Positions 6,709 to 14,394 of a stretch of 20,858 bases of DNA are shown in pieces (the first letter of the stretch is position 1; the number at the start of each line of letters is the position of its first letter). The notes beneath the pieces are model-generated. The model was not told the DNA's origin. It made no database searches and saw only the letters and a list, made by a program, of their open reading frames with translations. The DNA comes from Acidobacteriota bacterium (GTDB taxonomy: Bacteria; Acidobacteriota; UBA6911; JACQSX01). Location of the stretch: the NCBI GenBank assembly GCA_016199665.1, contig JACQGG010000129.1, positions 1 through 20,858 of the forward strand, read 5' to 3'. The translations under genes and the position numbers were made by a program.

Positions 6709-8280
6709 ATGAACATTTTTGGCCCTGCCAAGACGCCATTACAGAAATTCCTGGAATCAGACAATCTAGCTTATCTGTACAGTGCCAGCAGTTTCGATCT
6801 GGCGATCTTGCTGGGTTACTTCCTGGTGTTGTTTGTGCTGGCCGTTTACGGCATTCATCGATATCACATGGTCTACCTGTACTACAAATACAAGCACAAC
6901 AAGCCCGTGCCCAAGGGGAAGCTGCCTGAGAAGCCCCGAGTCACCGTGCAGTTGCCGGTCTACAACGAAATGTACGTGGTGGAGCGGCTGATCGAATCCG
7001 TCTGCGCCATGGACTGGCCCAAGGACCTCCTGGAGATCCAGGTGCTGGACGACTCCATCGATGAGACGAGGCGGATCGCATCGGCCTGCGTTGCTCGCTG
7101 GAAGGCGCTGGACTACGACATCCACTACATCTATCGTCCCGATCGGACCGGTTTCAAAGCGGGAGCGTTGGAAAACGGCTTGAAGTCGGCGCGAGGAGAA
7201 TTTATCGCCATTTTTGACGCCGACTTCATACCCAAGCCGGAAACGCTCCATCAGACCCTCGATTACTTCAGTGATCCTAAAGTCGGGATGGTGCAGGTGC
7301 GATGGGGCCATATCAACCGCGATTATTCCTTTCTCACCAAAGTTCAGTCGATTCTCCTGGATGGCCATTTCGTCATCGAGCATACGGCGCGGAATCGTTC
7401 GGGACGTTTCTTCAATTTCAATGGAACGGCGGGAATCTGGAGGCGAACTGCAATTGAGAGCGCCGGAGGCTGGGAGCATGACACTCTGACCGAGGACCTG
7501 GATTTAAGCTATCGCGCGCAGATCCAGGGCTGGCAGTTCATTTTCCTGCCGGAGATCGTGGCGCCCGCGGAGATTCCAGTGGAGATGAACTCCTTCAAGT
7601 CACAGCAGAACCGCTGGGCCAAGGGGTCTATCCAGACCGGCAAGAAGATCCTTCCGCGCCTGCTTCGCAGTGATTTGCCCCTCCGGATCAAGATTGAGGC
7701 TTTCTTTCATCTCACCGCCAACATTGCCTACCCGCTGATGATCGTGCTTTCCCTGTTGCTGTTTCCTGCCTTGATCATCCGGTTCCATCAGGGCTGGTTT
7801 GAGATGCTGGTGCTCGACCTGCCGCTGTTTATTGCCGCTACGTTCTCTGTGTCCACCTTTTATGTGGTTTCACAGCGGGAGCTTTATCCGGACTGGAAGT
7901 CGAACCTCAAGTATCTTCCCTTTCTAATGTCGGTCGGCATCGGATTGTCAGTGAGTAACAGCAAGGCGGTGCTGGAAGCGCTGTTGGGTGTTGATTCCAT
8001 CTTTCTGCGGACTCCCAAGTATTCGGTCAAGCGCAGCGGGGATCAATGGAAGACGAAAAAGTACCATGCCCGGATAGGGGCTCTGCCCGTTGTTGAAGTA
8101 CTCCTGGGAATTTACTTCAGCCTGATGATTGTGTACGCGCTGGACAGCAAGATTTACGGGACGGTGCCCTTTTTGTTCCTGTTCATGACCGGCTTCCTTT
8201 ACACCGGCCTGATGTCGCTATTCCAGAGCAGTCGTCTGAGCACGCTGGCTCAGACGGCCCTGGTCCGCACCGCCGACTGA
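6709..8280 (+). CDS. Membrane-bound processive glycosyltransferase, family 2 (cellulose/mannan synthase-like)
   Basis: A 523-residue inner-membrane enzyme that should transfer sugars from a nucleotide-sugar donor to a growing beta-linked glycan. One membrane span (about 30-50) precedes the cytosolic GT-A domain, whose motifs are in order: VTVQLPVYNE (78-87), the first Asp pair in VLDDS (114-115), FDAD (169-172, DxD metal site), TED (261-263, catalytic base) and QQNRW (299-303), the Q(Q/R)xRW signature of processive synthases. Four or five spans follow (about 338-357, 366-388, 402-418, 458-478, 485-505). No PilZ domain or BcsB/BcsC partner is nearby, so this is a CslA/CESA-like single-gene synthase. 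Donor and product are unknown. Confidence 0.85.
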   Translation: MNIFGPAKTPLQKFLESDNLAYLYSASSFDLAILLGYFLVLFVLAVYGIHRYHMVYLYYKYKHNKPVPKGKLPEKPRVTVQLPVYNEMYVVERLIESVCAMDWPKDLLEIQVLDDSIDETRRIASACVARWKALDYDIHYIYRPDRTGFKAGALENGLKSARGEFIAIFDADFIPKPETLHQTLDYFSDPKVGMVQVRWGHINRDYSFLTKVQSILLDGHFVIEHTARNRSGRFFNFNGTAGIWRRTAIESAGGWEHDTLTEDLDLSYRAQIQGWQFIFLPEIVAPAEIPVEMNSFKSQQNRWAKGSIQTGKKILPRLLRSDLPLRIKIEAFFHLTANIAYPLMIVLSLLLFPALIIRFHQGWFEMLVLDLPLFIAATFSVSTFYVVSQRELYPDWKSNLKYLPFLMSVGIGLSVSNSKAVLEALLGVDSIFLRTPKYSVKRSGDQWKTKKYHARIGALPVVEVLLGIYFSLMIVYALDSKIYGTVPFLFLFMTGFLYTGLMSLFQSSRLSTLAQTALVRTAD

Positions 8281-8295
8281 GAACCTCCCATCACC

Positions 8296-8327
8296 CGCGT
8301 TGCGAACTTCGCGTCCTTCGCGGCGAG
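8296..8327. repeat. TTCGCG-type short repeat
   Basis: GCGTTGCGAACTTCGCGTCC and the following TTCGCGGCGAG consist of near-identical 9-base units (CTTCGCGTC, CTTCGCGGC) in the 53-base gap between two convergent genes. The same TTCGCG word recurs in the arms of the inverted repeat at 10448-10628 (ATTCGCG, CATTCGCG). From memory, such tracts are common in intergenic DNA of environmental bacteria; I could not check this. Confidence 0.45.
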
Positions 8328-8333
8328 ATTCCG

Positions 8334-9134
8334 CTACTTCTCGGGCGCCGGGCGCGCAAAGGTGGAGTCGCCGAGAGCGGCGGGCGAGTTGTAGACAATT
8401 TCGTCCACAAATGCCTGCGACGCAAGCTCGCCTTCCAAAAAATTATCAAACCGCAAAGGAGTCATGACGCCCCCGATCGAGTGCCACATGGAAAACTCGG
8501 TGGCCTCCTTACGCTTGCTGCCCCGCCCCTCGAGAGTCGTATACTCGAGGCGGGCCGGAAAGTGGGTCTTGAGGTCGAAGTAAATCAGCATCGAGTCATT
8601 TTCGGCGTCAATCATTTCCACCGCCTCCAGATCGCTTTTCCCGGACATCGCGCCGGGCGCGTAATAGAAGAAAGTCATGCCGGATTCCTCCAGCCTGTGG
8701 CGCAGCAGGTTGTCAATGCTGTGTTGCGCCGCCTGGCGGAACAGCTTCATCTCATCGGCGGTGGCCTCTTTGATGTCCTCCTTTCCCTCCAGGTGCCAGC
8801 CCTTGCCCGCAGCCAGATCAAAGATGGTCACCTCTTTGTTCTTGCCGTCGCCCAGTTGGAAGCGCGATTTGTCGGGCAGGCGCGTGTGGTCGGTATACTT
8901 GTCAATGCCGGCAATCTGCCCCCTCTTGAACGTATAGTAGTGCCCCTTGCTCTGCATCGCCCGCACCTGCCGAAACTTATTCCCGCCCATTGATTCGATA
9001 GACTGCTGAATGACAGCCAGGGCCTTTTCCCGCGCCAGGTCCTTTTCGGAAACTTTTTTCCCCGCATCCTGAGCCTGTAGCGCCACCAAAGCTTGCGCGC
9101 CCAGAAGCAAAATCACGTAGAGCTGCCGGCACAT
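8334..9134 (-). CDS. Secreted LolA-like (outer-membrane lipoprotein-sorting-like) protein
   Basis: The 266-residue protein begins with a signal peptide (CRQLYVILLLGAQALVALQA, cleavage likely before QDAGKK), so it acts in the periplasm or outside. The mature part starts with a Glu/Lys-rich helix (EKDLAREKALAVIQQSIESMGG), then alternating strands resembling the half-barrel of LolA/LolB-type proteins: measured-loss phrases such as QSKGHYY, KYTDHTRLPDKSRFQ and DLKTHFPARLEYTTLEG are typical of that fold. The specific function is not recognised; the family assignment is by pattern only. The ATG at 9134 has a strong AAAGGAG 8 bases upstream on the minus strand. It is convergent with the glycosyltransferase and codirectional with the upstream E1-like gene, 234 bases away. 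Confidence 0.6.
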   Translation of the reverse strand: MCRQLYVILLLGAQALVALQAQDAGKKVSEKDLAREKALAVIQQSIESMGGNKFRQVRAMQSKGHYYTFKRGQIAGIDKYTDHTRLPDKSRFQLGDGKNKEVTIFDLAAGKGWHLEGKEDIKEATADEMKLFRQAAQHSIDNLLRHRLEESGMTFFYYAPGAMSGKSDLEAVEMIDAENDSMLIYFDLKTHFPARLEYTTLEGRGSKRKEATEFSMWHSIGGVMTPLRFDNFLEGELASQAFVDEIVYNSPAALGDSTFARPAPEK

Positions 9135-9368
9135 AGTCGTTTCTCCTTTATACGCGAATACGCGTCAAGCCCAAATCCAGGCGAAGCCGCCATGAATTTT
9201 TCAATGCTCCGCCGCAGGTGATCCGATCCCGAGAGCCGGCCGGGTGACCCGGCTGATCGCTTCTCATCTTTGACGCGGTCGACGCCGCGCGACCGGATTT
9301 CTCACGCCTCTTGCGTTAGCGCCTGTGGCCCCGGATCGGAAAATACTACGGCGACCCGCCGGCGTGGA
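9135..9368. other. Spacer between two minus-strand genes
   Basis: No gene is supported here. It contains the Shine-Dalgarno of the LolA-like gene (CTCCTTT on +, about 9140-9151), an ACGCGAATACGCGT palindrome-like piece just beyond it, and a CCGGG-TGA-CCCGG hairpin near 9240-9252 that could end transcription of the E1-like gene or may be chance. Confidence 0.4.
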
Positions 9369-10400
9369 CTACTCCCCCACGTATCGTGCGTAAAGGCTTC
9401 TGGCGGCGCTGAGGTCGGTCGTGCCCCTTATGATCGCGCGGCCATCGGGAAAAACAGCCAGTTCGTAGTCTGGAATGCTCAACTTCAGCAAATGGTCGGA
9501 TCGCGTGACCGAGCCCAGCGGAGAAAAGCGCCTCTGCAGCAAAGTCAAGTCCAGCCGCTGCTTCCGTCGGGGTAAGACCTGCACCGCGTTGCGCCCGCAA
9601 AGAGTGACCGCTTCGGTTCCCTGTTTTCCGCGGAGGAAGTCAAATTGACCCCGGGCGCAGCAGCGGCACACAGGGTCGCGATGGGAGTAAGCAACCCGTT
9701 GCCAGGTGTTCGACCAGAGATCAAAGGCGATCAAAGCCCGGTTGACGCTGCCGCGCGATCCCGATAATATTTTCAGCGCTTCTCCGACCTGCACCGCAGC
9801 CACGCATTTTGGCAGCGGAGTCACAATGCCCGCCGTGTCACAAGTCGGACCCTCCCCCACTGCCGGAGCTTCCGGGAAAATACACTGCAAACAAGGCGTG
9901 TCTCGCGGAATCAACGGCGCCACGGCTCCGTAGCTGCCCACGCAAGCTCCATAAATCCACGGGATGCCGAGAACAACGGCACAGTCGTTGATCAGGTAGC
10001 GCGTCTGGAAATTGTCGCACCCGTCCAGAATCAGATCGGCCCCGGCAAGAAACTCTTCGGCGGTAGACGGGTTGAAGTCTTCCACCCTGGCGAGGATTTG
10101 GCAACGGGAATTGATCCGCTCCAGCTCCCGCGAGAGCGCAATGGCCTTGGGGACCGACTGGCGGGCGTCCGCTTCCGTAAAAAGCGCCTGCCGCTGGAGA
10201 TTGCTCCATTCCACAAAGTCGCGATCCATCACGCGCAATGCCGCCACGCCGGCACGCGCCAACATCTCAGCCTGGGCCGAGCCGAGCGCTCCGCAGCCCA
10301 CTACGGCCACCGTCGACTGCATGATGCGCCGCTGCCCCTCTTCCCCAAGTCCGTGAAACAGTACATGGCGCGAGTAGCGCTCAAGATCCAGGTCTGCCAT
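9369..10400 (-). CDS. ThiF/MoeB-type adenylyltransferase (E1-like)
   Basis: E1-like enzymes adenylate the C-terminal glycine of a small sulfur-carrier protein (ThiS or MoaD) for thiamine or molybdopterin synthesis. Over residues 1-250 the protein has the ATP-binding Rossmann motif VVGCGALGS (33-41), NLQRQ with the arginine finger (67-71), DGCDNFQTRYLIND (126-139), a catalytic-type Cys187 in CDTAGI and the zinc ligand pairs C170-C173 and C245-C248. Residues about 260-343 form a C-terminal extension starting TLCGRNAVQV, as in Bacillus-type ThiF proteins; MoeB of E. coli lacks it. No thi or moa gene is nearby, so the pathway is undecided. The ATG at 10400 has no Shine-Dalgarno and lies about 7 bases after a -10 box. 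Confidence 0.85.
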   Translation of the reverse strand: MADLDLERYSRHVLFHGLGEEGQRRIMQSTVAVVGCGALGSAQAEMLARAGVAALRVMDRDFVEWSNLQRQALFTEADARQSVPKAIALSRELERINSRCQILARVEDFNPSTAEEFLAGADLILDGCDNFQTRYLINDCAVVLGIPWIYGACVGSYGAVAPLIPRDTPCLQCIFPEAPAVGEGPTCDTAGIVTPLPKCVAAVQVGEALKILSGSRGSVNRALIAFDLWSNTWQRVAYSHRDPVCRCCARGQFDFLRGKQGTEAVTLCGRNAVQVLPRRKQRLDLTLLQRRFSPLGSVTRSDHLLKLSIPDYELAVFPDGRAIIRGTTDLSAARSLYARYVGE

Positions 10401-10406
10401 GCAGGT

Positions 10407-10414
10407 ATTTTATA
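10407..10414 (-). promoter_or_regulatory. -10 box for a leaderless E1-like transcript
   Basis: On the minus strand TATAAAAT (10414 down to 10407) contains two overlapping five-of-six matches to TATAAT. A start 7 bases downstream falls at 10400-10402, at or within 2 bases of the ATG. No good -35 hexamer is seen 16-18 bases upstream. Confidence 0.45.
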
Positions 10415-10447
10415 CAGCTTGCGGCCGCGCCGCCAGCCGCCAGTGAT

Positions 10448-10628
10448 GGCCGCGAATAAACGCGAATGAACGCGAATCCGCCGCGCGCCGTGACATAGGA
10501 CCAGGTTTCATGCAACCCCGTTGGTGACTGGGATGCGCCCGGCGGACAGGGCAATTTGGCAAACGCAACGTCTCAAGAATTTCCAGACCTTCAAATTTGT
10601 TTGCGTTCATTCACGTTCATTCGCGGCC
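10448..10628. repeat. Inverted-repeat-flanked element (30-bp arms)
   Basis: The left arm (10448-10477) starts GGCCGCGAATAAACGCGAAT and the right arm (10599-10628) is its reverse complement at 26 of 30 positions. Each arm is itself made of tandem (A/G)AACGCGAAT-like decamers. The 121 bases between them have no convincing coding potential. The element fills most of the spacer between two divergent genes; a single arm-like copy occurs at 5251-5266. It could be a small non-autonomous mobile element or REPIN-like unit. Confidence 0.75.
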
Positions 10629-10639
10629 GCCAGCCACCG

Positions 10640-10648
10640 TGCTATAAT
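10640..10648 (+). promoter_or_regulatory. Extended -10 promoter for a leaderless PBP transcript
   Basis: TGCTATAAT (10640-10648) is a perfect extended -10 motif. The expected start at about 10655 is within 2 bases of the PBP ATG (10657), and there is no Shine-Dalgarno between them. The -35 position falls on the right arm of the inverted repeat element (TTCGCG around 10620). Confidence 0.6.
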
Positions 10649-10656
10649 CACCGGGC

Positions 10657-12945
10657 ATGAAGAAGGCGCCGTCACGCAAGCTGACGCGACCTCCCAGGAA
10701 ATCCCAGCCCGGCCGGAGTCTTCCCGCAAGAATCCTCATCTTCAGCCTGGTCGTTCTGGTCGTGGGCCTCGCTTGTGTCGTCCTTTACTTCTACTCCGTG
10801 TTCTCTCGCATGGTGGAGGCCAGGCTCAAGGAGGGATTGCAACACTACTCAGCGGAGATCTATGCCCGGCCGTACCCGGTCATACCGGGCAGACCCCTGA
10901 CTCCGCGGCAATTGGCAGAACGATTGGGAAGGATTGGATACACGGCCAACTCCAGCCACGGCCCGGCCACATTCCGCCCGATTTCAGGCGGGTTGGAGAT
11001 GGTAAACCGGCAGGGACATGTCGTGCGCGCTATTTTCACCGAGGCGGCAGTGGAATCCCTCAGCCGCGACGGGCGCGCTGTCCGGCAGGTTGAGCTGGAG
11101 CCTGAGCTCATTTCCAGCCTCTCAGACGCCAGTGGCAGAAAACGCAAATATGTTCCCTATGAGAATCTACCTGACGTCCTGGTCAAGGCGATTCTGTCGG
11201 CTGAAGACAAACGCTTTTTCGACCACGCCGGCATCGACTTTTGGAGAATACTGAAGGCTGCGGTCATTGACATCCGGAGCGGCGAACTGGAACAAGGGGC
11301 CAGCACTCTGACGCAGCAGTACGTCAAGAACCTTTTTCTGACTCCGGAAAAACGATTCAAGCGCAAGTTTCAGGAAATCTGCCTTTCTCTGATTCTGGAA
11401 ACACGGCTGAACAAACGGCAGATCTTCGAGCTGTACACGAACGAAATTTACCTGGGGCAGCAGGGACCGTACCAAGTGACCGGTTTCGGCCAGGCCGCAG
11501 CGCTCTACTTCCACAAGAACATTCATGACCTGACTCTTCCGGAGGCGGCATTTCTGGCGGGCATTATCCCGGCGCCGAATCGCTTCAACCCGTACCGCTA
11601 TCCGGATCGGGCACTCCAACAGCGAAATCAGGTGCTGGACGCAATGGAACAGGACGGCTTCATCACCCTCAGCCAGGAGATTTCCGCCAAGGCGGCGCCC
11701 CTGGATCTGGAGCCGCCGGCCACCTATAATTATCTGGAAGCGCCCTATTTTGTTGACTTCGTCGAAAACCAGTTGAGCCGACACTTCAGCCGGGAAGATC
11801 TCTACAAGAAAAACTTTCGGATCTACACCACGCTGGATGCCGATCTGCAGCGAGCGGCGTTTGAAGCGGTCCGCCTGGGAACAGCCGAAATTGACGCCAT
11901 CCTGGCGAAGCGCGGCACCGCCGGGGTTCCGCAGGTTGCCCTGGTTGCTCTGGATCCGCGTACCGGGGAAATCCTGGCCATGATTGGAGGCCGGAGCTTC
12001 GCTCAATCCCAGTACAACCGAGTCACCCTGGCCCGCCGCCAGCCCGGATCAGCCTTCAAGCCGTTCGTTTACGCCGCAGCGCTGGAAAGCCCCTTCCGCA
12101 ATGGAGCGTCGAGAATTACACCGGCCAAGATCTACCTGGATCAACCGCACACCTTTCACTTCGGAAATCGGAACTACACACCCAGGAACTTCGGAGACAA
12201 GTACCTGGGGCGGGTGAGTCTGCGCGAGGCTCTGGCGCACAGTCTGAACGTCGCCACGTTGCGGCTGGCCGAGGAGGTCGGCTACGAGGAAATTGTAAAA
12301 CTGGCAAAGCGCGCCGGGTTCAGCGACAATCTCAAACCCTATCCCTCGCTGGCGCTGGGGGCCTTTGAAGTGACTCCGCTGGAATTGGCCCAGGCCTACA
12401 CCCCGTTTGCCAATCAGGGAAAGTTCCGCCGGCTGCACGCCATTTCTCTGGTGGGAACCGACAACGGGATCTACAAAGAGCCCGGGCCCGCAGCGGTTGA
12501 CGTGATTCATCCGGAAACCGCCTACCTGGTCACCTCGCTCATGGAATCGGTGCTTGCCGGCGGCACCGGCGCCGGGGCGCGCCAGCGCGGTTTCGACCTC
12601 CCCGCCGCCGGCAAGACCGGAACGAGCAACGACGGCTGGTTTGTAGGTTATACGCCGGATCTGCTCTGTCTCACCTGGGTTGGCTTTGACGACAATCGTG
12701 ACATCAACCTGGTCGGCGCCGGTTCTGCCCTGCCAATCTGGACTGAGTTTATGAAGCGCGCGCGGCAGGAAGTCCCCTTAAGCGGCGCTGAATTTTCCAG
12801 GCCGGCGAACGTTGCAACCGTCAACATCGACCCTTCCACCGGTCTGCTCGCCTCTTCCCGATGCGCCCGGGTCGTCGCCGAGAACTTTATCCAGGGAACA
12901 GAGCCTACCGCGCGCTGTCCGGAGAATCAGCGCACTGGAAAGTAG
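10657..12945 (+). CDS. Bifunctional penicillin-binding protein, PBP1b-like (transglycosylase/transpeptidase)
   Basis: A class A PBP that polymerises and cross-links peptidoglycan, anchored in the inner membrane by one span (about 26-46) after a basic N-terminus. A UB2H-like region (about 55-145, with YARPYPVIPGRPLTPRQLAE) points to the PBP1b type, which can bind an outer-membrane lipoprotein activator. The GT51 domain shows Glu183 in EDKRFFDHAGID, GASTLTQQ (214-221) and the ETRLNKRQIFELYTNEIYLG segment. The transpeptidase domain has Ser465-x-x-Lys468 in QPGSAFKPF, the SLN triad (529-531) and KTGTS (653-657). Total length is 762 residues. Its TAG directly abuts the hisA stop on the other strand, with no spacer and no visible terminator. 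Confidence 0.95.
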   Translation: MKKAPSRKLTRPPRKSQPGRSLPARILIFSLVVLVVGLACVVLYFYSVFSRMVEARLKEGLQHYSAEIYARPYPVIPGRPLTPRQLAERLGRIGYTANSSHGPATFRPISGGLEMVNRQGHVVRAIFTEAAVESLSRDGRAVRQVELEPELISSLSDASGRKRKYVPYENLPDVLVKAILSAEDKRFFDHAGIDFWRILKAAVIDIRSGELEQGASTLTQQYVKNLFLTPEKRFKRKFQEICLSLILETRLNKRQIFELYTNEIYLGQQGPYQVTGFGQAAALYFHKNIHDLTLPEAAFLAGIIPAPNRFNPYRYPDRALQQRNQVLDAMEQDGFITLSQEISAKAAPLDLEPPATYNYLEAPYFVDFVENQLSRHFSREDLYKKNFRIYTTLDADLQRAAFEAVRLGTAEIDAILAKRGTAGVPQVALVALDPRTGEILAMIGGRSFAQSQYNRVTLARRQPGSAFKPFVYAAALESPFRNGASRITPAKIYLDQPHTFHFGNRNYTPRNFGDKYLGRVSLREALAHSLNVATLRLAEEVGYEEIVKLAKRAGFSDNLKPYPSLALGAFEVTPLELAQAYTPFANQGKFRRLHAISLVGTDNGIYKEPGPAAVDVIHPETAYLVTSLMESVLAGGTGAGARQRGFDLPAAGKTGTSNDGWFVGYTPDLLCLTWVGFDDNRDINLVGAGSALPIWTEFMKRARQEVPLSGAEFSRPANVATVNIDPSTGLLASSRCARVVAENFIQGTEPTARCPENQRTGK

Positions 12946-13665
12946 CTAATAGTGTCGCAGTCGTTGCAGCGCCTCACTCACTCCGAATTTCTCTTCGTAG
13001 ATCGCCTTGCCAACAATCACGCCCTCAAGATCCGGAAGTTCCGCGGCCAGAAGTTCAAGGTCGTCCAGGGACGAGACGCCTCCGGAGGCGATCACGCGGA
13101 AGTCATGCGCACTGACATCCCGGAGCAACGCAAGATTGGGGCCGCTCAGCATTCCATCGCGCGAGATATCGGTGGCTACGACATGTCCAATAGCCGCCTG
13201 GCCCACCGCGTCCAGGAAACGCTCGATGGAGACGCCACTATCCTGCTCCCAGCCGGAAACCCGAACCGTCCCGCCGTCAACGTCCATCCCGACCGCCAGT
13301 CTTCCGCCAAACTCCTTGCCCAAATGTTGCAGCAGCGCAGGATCGATCGCCGCCGTCCCGATGACACAGCGGGAGACTCCGCCCTGCAGCGCCCGCCGCA
13401 CGGCATCGGCGGTGCGGAGTCCTCCCCCCATCTGCAGCCTGATCCCGGAGGTCTTGGAGATTTCCCTGATGATCGGCAGGTTGGTCTGCATCCCGCTCCG
13501 CGCTCCATTCAGATCCACCACATGGATCCAGCGAGCCCCGGCGCGGGAAAACGCCGCGGCAACCTCCAGCGGCTTATCCGAGTAGACGGTGACCTGATCG
13601 AAGTCGCCTCTTCGCAGGCGCACGCACCGTCCGTCGAGCAGATCGATCGCGGGGTAAAGTTCCAT
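12946..13665 (-). CDS. hisA: Phosphoribosylformimino-5-aminoimidazole carboxamide ribotide isomerase
   Basis: HisA is the TIM-barrel sugar isomerase of the fourth histidine step, opening the ribose of ProFAR to PRFAR, the substrate of HisF-HisH. The 239-residue chain has Asp8 in ELYPAIDLLDG (catalytic base), the GGGLRT phosphate loop (80-85), the second catalytic Asp region in MDVDGG (127-132), ATDISRDGM (164-172) and the second phosphate site ASGGVSS (193-199). The ATG at 13665 is preferred: an in-frame upstream ATG at 13701 would add twelve residues translated from the heptamer repeat. There is no Shine-Dalgarno, because the repeat array begins 7 bases upstream. hisF, the usual next gene, is missing; the operon ends here. 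Confidence 0.96.
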   Translation of the reverse strand: MELYPAIDLLDGRCVRLRRGDFDQVTVYSDKPLEVAAAFSRAGARWIHVVDLNGARSGMQTNLPIIREISKTSGIRLQMGGGLRTADAVRRALQGGVSRCVIGTAAIDPALLQHLGKEFGGRLAVGMDVDGGTVRVSGWEQDSGVSIERFLDAVGQAAIGHVVATDISRDGMLSGPNLALLRDVSAHDFRVIASGGVSSLDDLELLAAELPDLEGVIVGKAIYEEKFGVSEALQRLRHY

Positions 13666-13671
13666 AGGCAA

Positions 13672-13759
13672 CTGACAACTGACAGACTGACAAACTGACA
13701 AACTGACAGACTGACAACTGACGGCTGATAGCTGATAGCTGACGGCTGATAGCTATCAG
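13672..13759 (+). repeat. CTGAYRG 7/8-nt array with inverted last unit, inside the his operon
   Basis: Twelve units: CTGACAA, then four 8-base units (CTGACAGA, CTGACAAA twice, CTGACAGA), CTGACAA, CTGACGG, CTGATAG twice, CTGACGG, CTGATAG, and a final inverted CTATCAG. The last two units make the perfect 16-bp palindrome GCTGATAGCTATCAGC (13745-13760). It lies between hisH and hisA and uses the same unit as the array at 5280-5335. Confidence 0.9.
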
Positions 13760-13791
13760 CCCTTATGCTCGATCCCGGGCCGATGCCGCCG

Positions 13792-14394
13792 TTACGTCCG
13801 CAGAAAATTCGCCAGCAGCGTCAGGCCCGGCTGCTGGCTCTTTTCCGGATGGCATTGCAGACCACAGACGTTTTCGTGCTGCACGACTGAAACAAACGCT
13901 TCCCCGTACTCGGTCACCCCCAGAATGTCCTGCGTCCGCTCCGGACGGCAGACGTACGAGTGGACGAAGTAAAAGTAGGACTCGGAGGGAATCCCTTCGG
14001 TCATCGGCTCCGGGCGCGCCCAGGCGATTTGGTTCCATCCCACATGCGGGACGGGCAGCGCGACTTCCATTTTTTTCACGGTTCCGGGGATGAAACCGAG
14101 TCCCTGAGTCGAGCCGAACTCCTCCCCGCGAGCAAACAGCAACTGCATTCCGAGGCAGAGCCCCAACAGCGGCTTCCCCTGCTCCACATGCCTTTGCAAA
14201 GCAGGAATCAAGCTAAGCTTGCGCAGGTTTTCCATCCCCTGGCGGAAGGATCCGACGCCAGGAAGAATGACGCGGTCGGCAGCTTCTATCTCTTCCCCCT
14301 GGCCGGAAATGATTGCCTTTCCTCCAACGGCTTCGATGGCGCGCCGTACCGAGCCGAGATTGCAGATCCGGTAGTCCACGATCAGAACCGTCAT
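13792..14394 (-). CDS. hisH: Imidazole glycerol phosphate synthase, glutamine amidotransferase subunit
   Basis: HisH releases ammonia from glutamine and passes it to HisF for the ring-forming step. The class I amidotransferase triad is complete: Cys80 in LLGLCLGMQLLF, His182 and Glu184 in QCHPEKS. PGVGSF (45-50) forms the oxyanion region. The 200-residue length is normal. The ATG at 14394 is chosen over an upstream in-frame ATG at 14556, because it gives MTVLIVDYRICNLGSV and overlaps the hisB stop by 4 bases (ATGA), a sign of translational coupling. Its partner hisF is not in the window, so the two subunits are encoded apart. Confidence 0.96.
   Translation of the reverse strand: MTVLIVDYRICNLGSVRRAIEAVGGKAIISGQGEEIEAADRVILPGVGSFRQGMENLRKLSLIPALQRHVEQGKPLLGLCLGMQLLFARGEEFGSTQGLGFIPGTVKKMEVALPVPHVGWNQIAWARPEPMTEGIPSESYFYFVHSYVCRPERTQDILGVTEYGEAFVSVVQHENVCGLQCHPEKSQQPGLTLLANFLRT

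Noticed and set aside
12952..13698. 248-codon + strand frame opposite hisA
   Set aside because: Complement of hisA with its catalytic motifs intact; no recognisable protein.
13666..13701. Upstream ATG extension of hisA
   Set aside because: The twelve extra residues are translated repeat units and are not part of HisA proteins.
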